Source: Candidatus Bathyarchaeota archaeon (GTDB lineage: Archaea; Thermoproteota; Bathyarchaeia; Bathyarchaeales; Bathycorpusculaceae). From it: DNA of 64,000 bases. Below, in pieces: positions 17,778 to 26,393 of the stretch. Where the stretch lies: positions 54,517 through 118,516 of the forward strand of contig JALHSQ010000017.1 in NCBI GenBank assembly GCA_022865885.1. Direction: 5' to 3'. Below the pieces are notes generated by a model that was given only the letters and a program-made list of their open reading frames with translations, was not told the DNA's origin and searched no databases. Within the stretch, counting starts at the first letter, position 1, and each line of letters opens with the position of its first letter. Both the position numbers and the translations under genes were made by a program.

Positions 17778-17808
17778 AATGGTTGCATCAATAGATATCC
17801 TTTATGGA
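17778..17808 (-). promoter_or_regulatory. promoter-proximal element shared with 14734-14764
   Basis: This is the second copy of the 31-bp block, 20 bp upstream of GTG 17758. In coding orientation it contains CCATAAAGGATATC, a weak TATA-like stretch. Spacing to the start codon is the same as in the first copy within 1 bp. A partial match (AAAAGGATAT) also occurs at 42171-42180 before another beta-helix gene, but at a different distance. Confidence 0.5.
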
Positions 17809-17938
17809 AAACTCTTCTAGAGCAATCTACAATGGTGTTTTGAGCACGTACCGCCTGCTAGCGGGCACTTGCTTCGATGAAAGCCCTTTGAAGATATGGA
17901 ATCATACGCACAAAAAAAAGGAATAGAGAGTGCGACTG

Positions 17939-19015
17939 CTATGCAGGCAGTGTAATGACAGTTAAGGTTCTGTTTCTAGCGTAGCCAGTTTTTCCGAGGG
18001 CTTCAATCCTCCATAGTATATTAATCGTGTGTGTTCCAGCACCCACTGAAGATCTGAAGAAAACATATGAATATGCACAGTAACGGAGAGATTGAAGATC
18101 CCCATTCCACCACGACAAGGTTGGAGTTAGACAAATATCTCCCGGACTAGCTGTATTTCCCCCATCCATTGCCCTTATCCATATTCGCTCAGCTGGATCA
18201 TCAGTATATGCCTCAACGCTTAACAATATCAGCAATGTGCTTGTTCTGTTAGGATTGATTGTCACAGACATCCCAGGCATGCTAACAAATCCCGTTCCGG
18301 TTGTAGTTATTTCAGCAGTAGATGAAGTGACGACAAGAGGAATGGCATAGGAGTAGTTTGCTTCTATGGCGCTGACCCTTTCTGATAGCGAAGTGAGACT
18401 GGAGTTGAGGCTGTCTATTTCTAATTGCTGTATTGCATCTGAAGCTTGGAGTTGGGTTATAGCAGCCTCTATGGTGGCTACTCGTGTCTCCAAGGAACTC
18501 ACTCGTGCTTCTAATAAGTCGATTCGTGAGGATAAGGTGCTATTAATGATGGTGACGTCAGATCGAAGTTGATTAAGGGAGCCGTGCAGACCTGTGTTAT
18601 CAGATTGAAGCTGTGAGACTGTCGTATTCAGGTTGCTGACATCGGATTGAAGCTCAAGAAGTGAAGCGTTCAAGTCATCTATGAAGGGCATGAGATTTGT
18701 ATAGTTGAGGTTGTCAACCTTATGCTGCAGGTCTATGACTGAGCTGTTCAATTCATCTATTTTCAACAGGTATTCTCTAAGTGTGGAGCTAGCGTTGTAG
18801 AGCAATTCCGTCTTGTTCAGATTGTCTCCAGCTGTTCCGAATAGTCTTGAAACGTAAGCAATGTCTTTTACGTCTATTTTCCCATCGTCATTTATGTCTG
18901 CCCACGTATCATAGGTCATTGTAGATGAGCTGTGTGTCGGGATTATCAACAAGAGCATGGCAGAAAGAAGGAAAATGGTGAGAACAGTGGTTTTCGAGTG
19001 CTTATTGATTATCAT
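17939..19015 (-). CDS. exported coiled-coil stalk protein with half dockerin and C-terminal beta head
   Basis: ATG 19015 follows GGAGGTGAT and gives 358 residues; a longer frame to 19162 lacks such a site. After a signal peptide (about 1-33) comes one dockerin-like calcium loop, DINDDGKIDVKDIAYVSRLF (about 39-58). A heptad-rich coiled coil follows (about 65-225) with LNSS/LNTT/LQSD-type registers, and then a C-terminal beta domain of about 120 residues. The layout suggests an oligomeric fibre with a head, anchored or docked through its N-terminus. It is the only protein in the set with the dockerin motif at the N-terminal side. Confidence 0.75.
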   Translation of the reverse strand: MIINKHSKTTVLTIFLLSAMLLLIIPTHSSSTMTYDTWADINDDGKIDVKDIAYVSRLFGTAGDNLNKTELLYNASSTLREYLLKIDELNSSVIDLQHKVDNLNYTNLMPFIDDLNASLLELQSDVSNLNTTVSQLQSDNTGLHGSLNQLRSDVTIINSTLSSRIDLLEARVSSLETRVATIEAAITQLQASDAIQQLEIDSLNSSLTSLSERVSAIEANYSYAIPLVVTSSTAEITTTGTGFVSMPGMSVTINPNRTSTLLILLSVEAYTDDPAERIWIRAMDGGNTASPGDICLTPTLSWWNGDLQSLRYCAYSYVFFRSSVGAGTHTINILWRIEALGKTGYARNRTLTVITLPA

Positions 19016-19202
19016 TAGATCACCTCCATTTCTACCATGGAATACACTCCGGTTTATCCTCTGAATCTCCTTATGAGGCTTGTGAAACATTGTCATAGAA
19101 GAGAATACACATGGCTTTTGACATTGCTGTCCTGTTCTGTTATTGGTACGATTCTGTTCCAAAGCATAGTATTATCAAACCAGTGTTGCCCAGTATTCAA
19201 GT

Positions 19203-19631
19203 ATGAAAACGATCAGTAAGATCGCTCTTGTCTCTGCAATCTCTTTCACATTTCTAGCAGTGCTTTCCCTAATTGCTTTACTTCCCTTGTACGATTCACT
19301 GACGAGAAGTGTAAGGCTTGAAGTCATAGCCAATGAGGATGCGTACTTGAGCAAGTTCTTGCATCACCCAGAAGCATGGAACAGAGTGTATGAGAACGTC
19401 TCTACAATTCCTGAATACTGGAATGCGACAGTGCCATCTTACTTGGCTGATAAATCAATTCCACAGGTTGCAGCTCTTTTCTTGGGAAAAGCGTCTGGCA
19501 GCAATTCAGAATATGCCTATTGCTTCATTTCTGTACCAAGAATCACTTCACAAGCTTTGAACAGAACACTGACTCAGCTAGGATTCACTATCAGAGAAAC
19601 GGGTACAGACCGTCAGAACTACGCTTCATGA
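19203..19631 (+). CDS. membrane-anchored hypothetical protein
   Basis: The 142-residue protein has one N-terminal hydrophobic helix (about 5-28, signal anchor) and an extracytoplasmic domain with N-x-S/T sites. No family is recognised. It ends in TGA at 19629-19631, and the same frame stays open beyond it into a recombinase C-terminus, which looks unrelated. It is divergent from the coiled-coil gene. Confidence 0.55.
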   Translation: MKTISKIALVSAISFTFLAVLSLIALLPLYDSLTRSVRLEVIANEDAYLSKFLHHPEAWNRVYENVSTIPEYWNATVPSYLADKSIPQVAALFLGKASGSNSEYAYCFISVPRITSQALNRTLTQLGFTIRETGTDRQNYAS

Positions 19632-19637
19632 TGCTTA

Positions 19638-19823
19638 TACATCCACAATAACAAAAACACACTCATCTACATTGACCTAGAGATAGCATGCTATCCAAAC
19701 ACAAACGACAACTACGTCTCTAGAGTGGCAAGAACCGAACAAGAAATATGCAGCTGCATAGACTCGGGATTTGAATACGTCTGCGACTTTCAAGACTCAA
19801 AGATATTCAGAAAACGGAAGTGA
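19638..19823 (+). pseudogene. C-terminal relic of an archaeal tyrosine recombinase (integrase)
   Basis: About 60 codons read like the last segment of archaeal XerA/integrase-type recombinases. NKNTLIYIDLE contains the expected catalytic Tyr. A VARTEQEI helix and SGFEYVCDF follow, ending in IFRKRK before TGA. The N-terminal catalytic Arg/His boxes are missing. It is fused in frame behind the preceding gene's TGA, with no start codon of its own. The family match comes from remembered consensus, not from a search. It probably marks a past element integration in the exported-protein island. Confidence 0.55.
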
Positions 19824-19842
19824 AAAAGGCCAACCATTTGTC

Positions 19843-20157
19843 CTAAAGCTTCACGATTTGGGCGTGTGGGACACCTTCAATATTCAAGACTGCGTCAGGA
19901 TGCACATAACCTTTTTCGATGGCCTTCTTCACGACATGCTTGCCAACCATGTTCACTATATTCGAGTTCTCTATCATGCAGATCGCCTCATCGACATTCA
20001 CTTTCGCACCCTCATAGAAATCCTTCTTCACGTGAAAAACTATCTTTCCTTCGCACAGGGTTTTTCCCAGTATCTCAGCATCACATATCGCCAAGATGAC
20101 GTTTCTGCCGCTTTTCTTCAGATTCATGTAGACTTCCAAATTCTCTATCGCTCTCAC
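19843..20157 (-). CDS. DUF424 family protein
   Basis: The 104-residue small archaeal protein carries the DUF424 pattern: SGRNVILAICDAEILGKTL (about 16-34), a FYEG turn and an MVGKHVVKKAIEKGYVHPD helix (about 68-86). The GTG start overlaps the aIF2-beta stop by 4 bp, so the two are translationally coupled; an ATG at 20127 is possible. The biochemical role is unknown, but the pairing with aIF2-beta is seen in several archaea and suggests a translation-linked function. Confidence 0.85.
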   Translation of the reverse strand: MRAIENLEVYMNLKKSGRNVILAICDAEILGKTLCEGKIVFHVKKDFYEGAKVNVDEAICMIENSNIVNMVGKHVVKKAIEKGYVHPDAVLNIEGVPHAQIVKL

Positions 20158-20588
20158 AGTTGCTTAACTGCAGATTTGGCTCCACATGCCTCGCAAACCA
20201 GAAATGAAAGCCTTCTCTCTTTCACGATCTTGGTGTCAGGCCGCTTACATATCGGACACAGAACGAACTCATCCATATACCTTCGCAGCAACGTCTGGAA
20301 AGTGTCAGGGCGAAACTTGCCTTGAAAAATGGCTCTCGACTCCTGCATGCTAGCCGCGGTGGCCATCTCCCCTGACAAATACTTCACTACATGTTGAGGA
20401 TCACGACCTAAGGCATCAGTTACTTCCTTAAAGTTGAAGACTAAGGTTCGCATGCCTATCACTGCATGACTTAGTCTCGGAATTTCAAGGCGCTCCTGTT
20501 TTGAAGCAACCTCGGGAAGCTGTGAACGTGCTCTCTTGAGCAATGTCTCATAGTCATATCCCATATCTGTATCCTCTAAAAGAAACAT
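20154..20588 (-). CDS. eif2b: translation initiation factor aIF2 subunit beta
   Basis: The 144-residue protein has the aIF2-beta layout: an N-terminal helix that binds aIF2-gamma, a central alpha/beta domain (about 35-95) and a C-terminal zinc ribbon with CPIC (about 111-114) and CEAC (about 132-135). The factor is part of the heterotrimer that delivers initiator Met-tRNA to the small subunit. ATG at 20588 is the longest start; ATG 20564 (MGYDYE) is the other. A small ORF lies 15 bp upstream and DUF424 overlaps downstream. Confidence 0.95.
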   Translation of the reverse strand: MFLLEDTDMGYDYETLLKRARSQLPEVASKQERLEIPRLSHAVIGMRTLVFNFKEVTDALGRDPQHVVKYLSGEMATAASMQESRAIFQGKFRPDTFQTLLRRYMDEFVLCPICKRPDTKIVKERRLSFLVCEACGAKSAVKQL

Positions 20589-20603
20589 GATGCACCATCC
20601 TAT

Positions 20604-20816
20604 TTAAGACTTGTAAAGATCCAGTTCATGGCCAAAATGTAGTAAATACAGCCAGCAGGCGATTTCTCTCAGAACCACATCATCTCCTGAATAGTCCCGC
20701 CTCACCTGAAGCGTAGTTTGTCTTGAATTGTTTCTTGCAAATAGCTCCACAACTCCGGCGTGTTTTTTACATGAGTGTTGATAGAAGATTCTTCTAGAGG
20801 ATTCTTCCACAAACAA
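20604..20816 (-). CDS. hypothetical small protein upstream of aIF2-beta
   Basis: This open frame ends 15 bp before aIF2-beta. The coding-like part is about 70 residues, starting at TTG 20816 or GTG 20810. It is mixed in charge, with a VELFARNNSRQTTLQVRRDY stretch and a hydrophobic WLYLLHFG segment near the C-terminus. The frame extends to 20957, but that upstream part is a polypyrimidine tract and unlikely to be coding. No family is recognised. Confidence 0.4.
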   Translation of the reverse strand: MFVEESSRRIFYQHSCKKHAGVVELFARNNSRQTTLQVRRDYSGDDVVLREIACWLYLLHFGHELDLYKS

Positions 20817-20877
20817 TATGTAAACTCTGGAGTCTAAAAGATTCTTGTAGGGAGAAGGAGAGAAGGGAGAACTAAGG

Positions 20878-20915
20878 GGAAAACGGAAGAGGAGAAAGGG
20901 AAAAAGCCGTTTTCC
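20878..20915. repeat. 9-bp inverted repeat in a polypurine tract
   Basis: GGAAAACGG (20878-20886) and CCGTTTTCC (20907-20915) are perfect complements with a 20-nt purine-only spacer. The surrounding plus strand, about 20850-20905, is almost all purine. The repeat lies upstream of the small minus-strand gene and could be an operator or a transcript hairpin. Confidence 0.4.
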
Positions 20916-21079
20916 ACCGCTCCCCCTTGATTCACCCAAAAGAGGCCATGCTAGCATTGTTATATAATCTTTAGCTCATGATTCAACAGATTTCAACATA
21001 CCTGCGCTTGATTCCACAGTCATACGCCGCTATCTCTATATGCTGAAGAAGCACAACCAGAATCCATTGAGGGATTGCC

Positions 21080-21469
21080 ATGCTCATTCACACTAGCATC
21101 CGAACAAGCAACATGGATAGATCAATTAACTTCTACACAAAACTGATGGGTCTTAAGCTTCTAAGCCGACATGAGATACCTCAGAACAACGCTGAGATCG
21201 CTTTCCTCCAAGACCCAGAGAGAAAAGGAGCCATGCTAGAGCTGACTTTCTACAGAGAGCAGAAAAGCTTTGTTCAGCCTGACTACGAAGATCGGATTTT
21301 TGATCACATAGCCTTCGAAGTTAAAGACATGACGACGACCATCCTGAAACTGCAAAACGAGAAAATCACAATTACAGACGAACCTTTTAGGCTTAAGCCG
21401 GGCGGATCATTAATAGCTTTCATTGAAGACCCAGATGGAACTCTGATTGAACTAATCGAGAGAAAATAA
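21080..21469 (+). CDS. VOC (glyoxalase/bleomycin-resistance) superfamily protein, lactoylglutathione lyase-like
   Basis: The 129-residue protein is a paired beta-alpha-beta-beta-beta VOC fold. The metal-ligand positions of glyoxalase I-type enzymes are present: H4 (LIHTSIR), Glu in AMLELTFY, His in FDHIAFEV and Glu in GTLIELIE. GloA-like activity on methylglyoxal adducts, or an epimerase, would fit; the substrate cannot be read from the sequence. It is monocistronic. Confidence 0.85.
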   Translation: MLIHTSIRTSNMDRSINFYTKLMGLKLLSRHEIPQNNAEIAFLQDPERKGAMLELTFYREQKSFVQPDYEDRIFDHIAFEVKDMTTTILKLQNEKITITDEPFRLKPGGSLIAFIEDPDGTLIELIERK

Positions 21470-21682
21470 AGACAGAAACTATAATCGTTTGAGAGTATTC
21501 TGCAGAATCTAACTGTTTCGTGGCTTTCACTACCTTGCGTTTCTCTTTTTTTGCAGGGAATATCGGGTCTAGTAAGAACCTGCGTAACAGGTGCACGTAT
21601 AACCGAAAACGGGGTCCGCAGCATTTGAAAAGCTTAAAGAATCCATCTCCAACTTAGTCTCTATCTCTTGACGGTGAAGCAC

Positions 21683-23077
21683 ATGGACACACGTAGTCAT
21701 CCATACATACCGAATTCACAGCAAGAAACCAAAAAAAGCATGCTACACGAAATAGGCATAGAAAACATTGATGAACTGTATGCAGACATCCCCAAGAAAT
21801 ACCTCCTGAAGAAGCCGCTGAACCTTCCGAAAGCGCTCTCAGAATTCGAAGTCAGAAAACACGTGGAGAACCTGCTTTCAAAGAACAAGACATCAAGCGA
21901 CATGCCCGTCTTCCTAGGTGCTGGATGCTGGCCTCACTACGTGCCCAGTGTTGTCAAAGAAATCGCTCAACGCAGTGAACTTCTCACCTCATACACGCCT
22001 TACCAACCTGAGATCTCTCAAGGCATGCTTCAAGCTCTGTTCGAGTATCAAAGCATGATTTGCGAGTTAACAAGCATGGACGTAGCCAACTGCTCAATGT
22101 ACGATTGGGCTTCAGCCCTAGGTGAAGCCGCACGTATGGCGACTAGGATTACGGGCCGAAGAGAAGTCCTAATCCCCAGGATTATTCATCCGGAAAGAGC
22201 GGCCACACTGAAGACCTATGCTTATCCCGCAGGAATCTCTACTAGGCAAACCAGATACGATAAACAGAATGGACAAATCGATCTAGAAGATCTGAAAAGC
22301 CATGTATCTGACAAGACAGCCGGAATCTACATAGAGAACCCTTCTTACCTAGGCTTCATTGAAACACAAGTTGACGAAATCAAGGAACTCGCACACAACC
22401 ATAACGCCCTTTTCATTGTTGGTGTCGACCCAACGTCGTTAGGAATCATGAAACCCCCAGGCGAATATGGCGCAGACATTGTCGTCGGCGAAGCCCAGCC
22501 TCTTGGGAACTCGATGAATTTCGGCGGCCCCCTTCTTGGGATAATGGCTTGCCGAGATGATATGAGCTTGATCAGGCAAATGCCAGGCCACATAATCGGC
22601 TCTACAACGACACAAGATGGTAACCAGAATGGTTTCTGTATGACTCTGCAAACCCGTGAACAACATATAAGACGCGAGAAGGCAACGTCTAACATCTGTT
22701 CTAATGAAGCATTGTGCGCTGTGACCTCGGCTGTTTATATGAGTCTACTTGGGCCGGAGGGTCTGCGGGAAATCGGAAACACGATCATCTGTAAGGCTCA
22801 TTACGCCATGCAATTGCTTTCAAGAATAAGGGGCGTCAAGACGCCGGTTTTCAACTCTGCCCACTTCAAAGAGTTCACCGTGAATTTTGATGGGACAGGT
22901 CTAAGTGTTCACAAGGTAAATGAAAAACTTTTGGCGCGTCAAATCCATGGAGGCAAGGACGTTTCGAAAGAGTTTCCGGAGTTAGGTGAAACCGCGCTTT
23001 ACTGTGTGACCGAGATTCATTCGAAGGAGGAAATTGAACGATTAGCCGGGACATTAGCAGAGATTTTGGGAAGGTGA
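21683..23077 (+). CDS. gcvPA: glycine dehydrogenase (decarboxylating), subunit 1
   Basis: The N-terminal half of the split P-protein of the glycine cleavage system, which decarboxylates glycine with PLP and passes the aminomethyl group to the H-protein. Family landmarks include FLGAGCWPHYVPSVV, SYTPYQPEISQG and the fold-type I domain. ATG 21683 follows GGTGA; upstream TTG 21668 and GTG 21674 are less likely. It overlaps gcvPB by 4 bp (ATGA-type). GcvT and GcvH are not in the window. The pair could also run in reverse as glycine synthase in anaerobic C1 metabolism. Confidence 0.95.
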   Translation: MDTRSHPYIPNSQQETKKSMLHEIGIENIDELYADIPKKYLLKKPLNLPKALSEFEVRKHVENLLSKNKTSSDMPVFLGAGCWPHYVPSVVKEIAQRSELLTSYTPYQPEISQGMLQALFEYQSMICELTSMDVANCSMYDWASALGEAARMATRITGRREVLIPRIIHPERAATLKTYAYPAGISTRQTRYDKQNGQIDLEDLKSHVSDKTAGIYIENPSYLGFIETQVDEIKELAHNHNALFIVGVDPTSLGIMKPPGEYGADIVVGEAQPLGNSMNFGGPLLGIMACRDDMSLIRQMPGHIIGSTTTQDGNQNGFCMTLQTREQHIRREKATSNICSNEALCAVTSAVYMSLLGPEGLREIGNTIICKAHYAMQLLSRIRGVKTPVFNSAHFKEFTVNFDGTGLSVHKVNEKLLARQIHGGKDVSKEFPELGETALYCVTEIHSKEEIERLAGTLAEILGR

Positions 23078-24624
23078 ACATGCTGTTCAAACAGGCAAAA
23101 TGGGATGAAAAACTGATTCTTGAACAGGGAGCACGTGGCCGAAGAGGCCATGTCATGCCACCTGTCGAAGAAGGAATCAAGCGAGCAGTAGGTGAAGCCG
23201 CGAAACTTGTACCAGAAAACATGCGGCGAATAGACCGTATCAGGCTTCCAGAGCTTTCAGAGGCTCAAGTCGTCCGCCACTTCACGCGCTTGTCCGAGAT
23301 GAACTATGGCGTTGACTCAGGGTTCTATCCCCTTGGAAGCTGCACAATGAAGTATAACCCGAAAATATGCGATCAGCTTGCAGCCTCACCTGATTTAGGC
23401 AACCTTAACCAGTATCAAGAAGAAAGCACAGTGCAGGGCATACTTGAGATACTCTACAAACTTGAACGCTGGCTGGCTGAAATAACAGGTACGTACGAAG
23501 TTTGTCTGCATCCGGCGGCTGGCGCTCACGGTGAACTATTGGGCACGCTACTCATGCGTGCATGGCATGAATCCAACAAAGAACACCTGAAAAGAACGGA
23601 AGTGATAATTCCGGATTCGGCTCATGGCACGAATCCAGCAAGCGCGACTATGGCTGGTTTCAACGTTGTGGTTGTACCATCCGATGATGACGGCTGCGTC
23701 AGTTTGGGCGCTTTGAAAGCAGTTGTTTCCGAACATACGGCTGGACTGATGCTTACGAATCCTAATACGCTGGGGATTTTCGAGAAGAACATTGACGAAA
23801 TATCGAGATTAATCCATGAAGTGGGAGGATTACTCTATTATGATGGTGCAAACCTGAATCCACTACTGTGCAAGGCTAGACCAGGTGACATGGGCTTTGA
23901 TATAGTTCACGTTAACATTCACAAGACGTTTGGCACGCCTCATGGAGGTGGAGGACCTGGATCTGGCCCTGTGGGCGTTTCCAAGTATCTGGCCAAGTTT
24001 TTGCCTATACCACGAGTGACTTTCGATGGAATACGTTACCATCTGAGTTATGATGAACCTCAAAGCATTGGAAAGGTGAAGGGTTTCTATGGAAACATTG
24101 CAGTACTGCTCAGGGCTTACGCCTACATTCTGAGCCTAGGTGTGGAGGGATTGCAAGAAGCGGCAGAGGTCTCTGTGCTGAATGCTAACTATCTCCTGAA
24201 GAGGCTTAGGAAAGCAAAAGGATTGACGCTGCCATATGGAGACAATACTCCAAGAAAACATGAATGCGTTTTCAGTGCAAAATCCTTGAAGAATGAAACT
24301 GGGGTTTCAGCCTTGAACATCGCCAAACGCTTACTCGACTACGGAATGCATGCACCAACAATCTACTTCCCCCTCATAGTTGAAGAAGCCCTCATGATTG
24401 AACCAACTGAAACGGTTGAAAGGGAAGAGCTTGACCACTTCATTGAAACCATGAATGCGATATGCGAAGAAGCATATACAAATCCTGAGAATGTTCTGAA
24501 AGCTCCAACTAGCACTGCGGTATCGAGACTAGATGAAGTCAAAGCATCACACCCGAGAACGATGACGTTGAGCTGGCGTATGCGCATGAAGCAGGAAACT
24601 CGAGAACCCAGAAAACGTGAGTGA
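23074..24624 (+). CDS. gcvPB: glycine dehydrogenase (decarboxylating), subunit 2
   Basis: The 516-residue C-terminal half of the P-protein. The PLP-binding lysine is K284 in NIHKTFGTPHGGGGPG, the typical family motif. Other landmarks are YPLGSCTMKYNPK and PAAGAHGELLG. The start overlaps the gcvPA stop by 4 bp, so the two subunits are made together as an alpha2beta2 enzyme. The last 30 or so residues are basic and variable. It converges with the HIT gene, with 6 bp between stops. Confidence 0.95.
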   Translation: MNMLFKQAKWDEKLILEQGARGRRGHVMPPVEEGIKRAVGEAAKLVPENMRRIDRIRLPELSEAQVVRHFTRLSEMNYGVDSGFYPLGSCTMKYNPKICDQLAASPDLGNLNQYQEESTVQGILEILYKLERWLAEITGTYEVCLHPAAGAHGELLGTLLMRAWHESNKEHLKRTEVIIPDSAHGTNPASATMAGFNVVVVPSDDDGCVSLGALKAVVSEHTAGLMLTNPNTLGIFEKNIDEISRLIHEVGGLLYYDGANLNPLLCKARPGDMGFDIVHVNIHKTFGTPHGGGGPGSGPVGVSKYLAKFLPIPRVTFDGIRYHLSYDEPQSIGKVKGFYGNIAVLLRAYAYILSLGVEGLQEAAEVSVLNANYLLKRLRKAKGLTLPYGDNTPRKHECVFSAKSLKNETGVSALNIAKRLLDYGMHAPTIYFPLIVEEALMIEPTETVEREELDHFIETMNAICEEAYTNPENVLKAPTSTAVSRLDEVKASHPRTMTLSWRMRMKQETREPRKRE

Positions 24625-24630
24625 AAAACA

Positions 24631-25059
24631 CTAAAGGCTTTGCCTTATTTTCTTAGCGATCTCTTCCAGTTTTTCTCTATTTGCTTCAGGTATCTCTTCG
24701 ATTCTCCGCAATCTCTGACCTTCATATCGGGGTATGACGTGTACATGCACATGGAAAATGTCTTGGCCTGCTCCAGCTTCATTGTGCTGAGTGATACTGA
24801 TCCCGCCGGCGTTGACGCTTCTCTTCACTGCGCACGCGATTTTCTTGGCCACCTTGTATAGGCGTGCAACCTCTTCATCTGGAACCTCATAAATGGTTGT
24901 GTAATGCTTCTTGGGCACCACAAGTGTGTGGCCGTCATTTTGAGGGTATATGTCCAAGAAAGCCAGTACATCCCTGTCTTCGTAAACTATTGTGGCAGGG
25001 CTTTCTTTCCTAACAATCTTGCAGAATATACAGGATTGCTCAGTCAATGCGTCGATCAT
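24631..25059 (-). CDS. HIT family protein (nucleotide hydrolase)
   Basis: The 142-residue protein has the histidine triad HVHVHVIPRY (about 102-111) and an N-terminal CIFCKI pair typical of Hint/DcpS-like HIT proteins. These act on nucleoside phosphoramidates or dinucleoside polyphosphates. LDIYPQNDGHTLVVPKKH is the conserved mid-part. It is divergent from the DUF59 gene. Confidence 0.9.
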   Translation of the reverse strand: MIDALTEQSCIFCKIVRKESPATIVYEDRDVLAFLDIYPQNDGHTLVVPKKHYTTIYEVPDEEVARLYKVAKKIACAVKRSVNAGGISITQHNEAGAGQDIFHVHVHVIPRYEGQRLRRIEEIPEANREKLEEIAKKIRQSL

Positions 25060-25105
25060 CTGATCGTGAAAGAATCCTACGTTTCTTAAGTCTATTATGC
25101 AACAC

Positions 25106-25112
25106 TTTATAT
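25106..25112 (+). promoter_or_regulatory. TATA box for the DUF59 gene
   Basis: TTTATAT lies about 50 bp before the chosen TTG start (25161). With the usual archaeal spacing the transcript would start near 25137 and include the AGGTG at 25146-25150. This supports the TTG start over the longer frame, which would overlap the HIT gene. Confidence 0.45.
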
Positions 25113-25160
25113 GACTGCGACACAGTAACCGACGAAGCAGGTGTCAGGTGTGAAAGAGAT

Positions 25161-25457
25161 TTGACAGAATTGGAGGACAAGGTACGCGACGCTGTTGGCA
25201 AGGTCGCTGACCCTGAAACAGGAATGAGCTTCGCAGAAATGCAAATGATCACAAACGTCAAAGAAGAAGAGCCTGGCGTCTTCAAAGTCGAGTTTGTTCC
25301 CTCTAGCCCCTTCTGCCCGATAGCCTTCAAACTGGCAACAGACATCAAGAATGCAGCCATGACGGTTACAGGCGTTAAGAAAGCATTGGTCTACTGCCGC
25401 GGACACAGGATGGAACAGCAGATTAACGAAATGACAAACAAGGAACCACAGAAGTAG
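25161..25457 (+). CDS. DUF59/MIP18 family protein (Fe-S assembly or SufT-like)
   Basis: TTG 25161, ten bases after AGGTG, gives a 98-residue protein that is almost exactly one DUF59 domain: DPETGMSFAEM near the N-terminus, a VEFVPSSPFCPIAFKLATD segment with the conserved Cys, and a final beta strand. The family acts in iron-sulfur cluster maturation (SufT, MIP18) and in PaaD-type proteins. The frame extends upstream to 25047 but would overlap the HIT start and the promoter. It is followed by the DUF2099 gene after 45 bp. Confidence 0.85.
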   Translation: MTELEDKVRDAVGKVADPETGMSFAEMQMITNVKEEEPGVFKVEFVPSSPFCPIAFKLATDIKNAAMTVTGVKKALVYCRGHRMEQQINEMTNKEPQK

Positions 25458-25502
25458 TTTCGGCAAAAACACGTCCTGCTTTCTGTCGAGGATTGCAAGG
25501 CT

Positions 25503-26393
25503 TTGTGTGTCAGCGGTGAACATGAAATCTGCTGTTGCGGTTCCTGCGTGCGAATTTCACCAACAGGCATAGAGGTTTTGAATGAACCCACAGTTAATTA
25601 TTGTCCTTTGCACGAAAGCCTATATGGATCGAAGCATATTGACGTGGAAGCTGTTCAGAAAAGTGTAGAGAAGAAAGTCTCAGAATATGGTTTTTGTTGT
25701 AGGAATCGCCTCTTCAACGCTGAACCGATCGTGGCGTACGGAGCTTCTGAGATGTTGCAGGTTTGGCTTGAGAAAGGCCTCGTGGATTGTGCAGTGATTG
25801 TATGTGAAGGTGCAGGCACAGTTATTACAGCAAATGGTGAACTCGTTCAGGCAATAGGTGCACGATTGACTGGAATAGTCAAGACTTCGCCCATACAAGA
25901 GATTATCGAGCACATCGAATCCAACGGAGGTACGGTTTTAGAGAAGAGTAGTGCACGAATTGACCAAGCTGAAGGTGTCAAGCAAGCTGTTGGTTCAGGT
26001 TTCAAACGTGTTGCCGTCACCGTTGCCAGTAGCAGTGCGCGTGCAATTAGCGAGATAAGACAGTTCGAGGCGGATACGGGCTTGGACGTATTGGTTTTCT
26101 CAGTCTGCAACACTCGCGCTGGAGACGCTGATGTGCAGCACATAAACAAGGCGGATATTGCTTGTGCAAGCGCTTCGAGCATACTTCGAACGAAAGTCGG
26201 CAACAAAGCATTGATTCAGCTTGGCGTGACGATCCCGGTTTACGCTTTGACTGAGAAAGGCAAGAGGCTAATCTTGGCTTACTTGGCAGAGTCTGATCAC
26301 AAGCTAGTAGTCTTTAGAACGAAAGCGTTGCCGTATCAACCGGAAGGGAAAGGCCCGACGCTCAAGAACCAGTCCAAGCACAAAAGACCTTAA
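25503..26393 (+). CDS. DUF2099 family protein (methanogenesis marker 8-like)
   Basis: The 296-residue protein resembles DUF2099, the family of methanogenesis marker protein 8: an N-terminal Cys-rich strand (EICCCGSCVRI), a NYCPLHESLYG motif, then two alpha/beta halves with GAGTVIT and VFSVCNTRAGDADV. The cysteines suggest metal or cluster binding. The role is unknown even in methanogens, and non-methanogens also have it, so this is not evidence of methane metabolism. The start is TTG. Confidence 0.7.
   Translation: MCVSGEHEICCCGSCVRISPTGIEVLNEPTVNYCPLHESLYGSKHIDVEAVQKSVEKKVSEYGFCCRNRLFNAEPIVAYGASEMLQVWLEKGLVDCAVIVCEGAGTVITANGELVQAIGARLTGIVKTSPIQEIIEHIESNGGTVLEKSSARIDQAEGVKQAVGSGFKRVAVTVASSSARAISEIRQFEADTGLDVLVFSVCNTRAGDADVQHINKADIACASASSILRTKVGNKALIQLGVTIPVYALTEKGKRLILAYLAESDHKLVVFRTKALPYQPEGKGPTLKNQSKHKRP

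Noticed and set aside
19203..19823. In-frame TGA read as selenocysteine or readthrough in one 206-codon protein
   Set aside because: The part after TGA is an integrase-like tail unrelated to the membrane protein, and TGA is a normal stop elsewhere in the window (for example trm1).
25503..26393. Evidence for methanogenesis from the marker 8-like protein
   Set aside because: DUF2099 also occurs in non-methanogens and no mcr or other methanogenesis gene is in the window.
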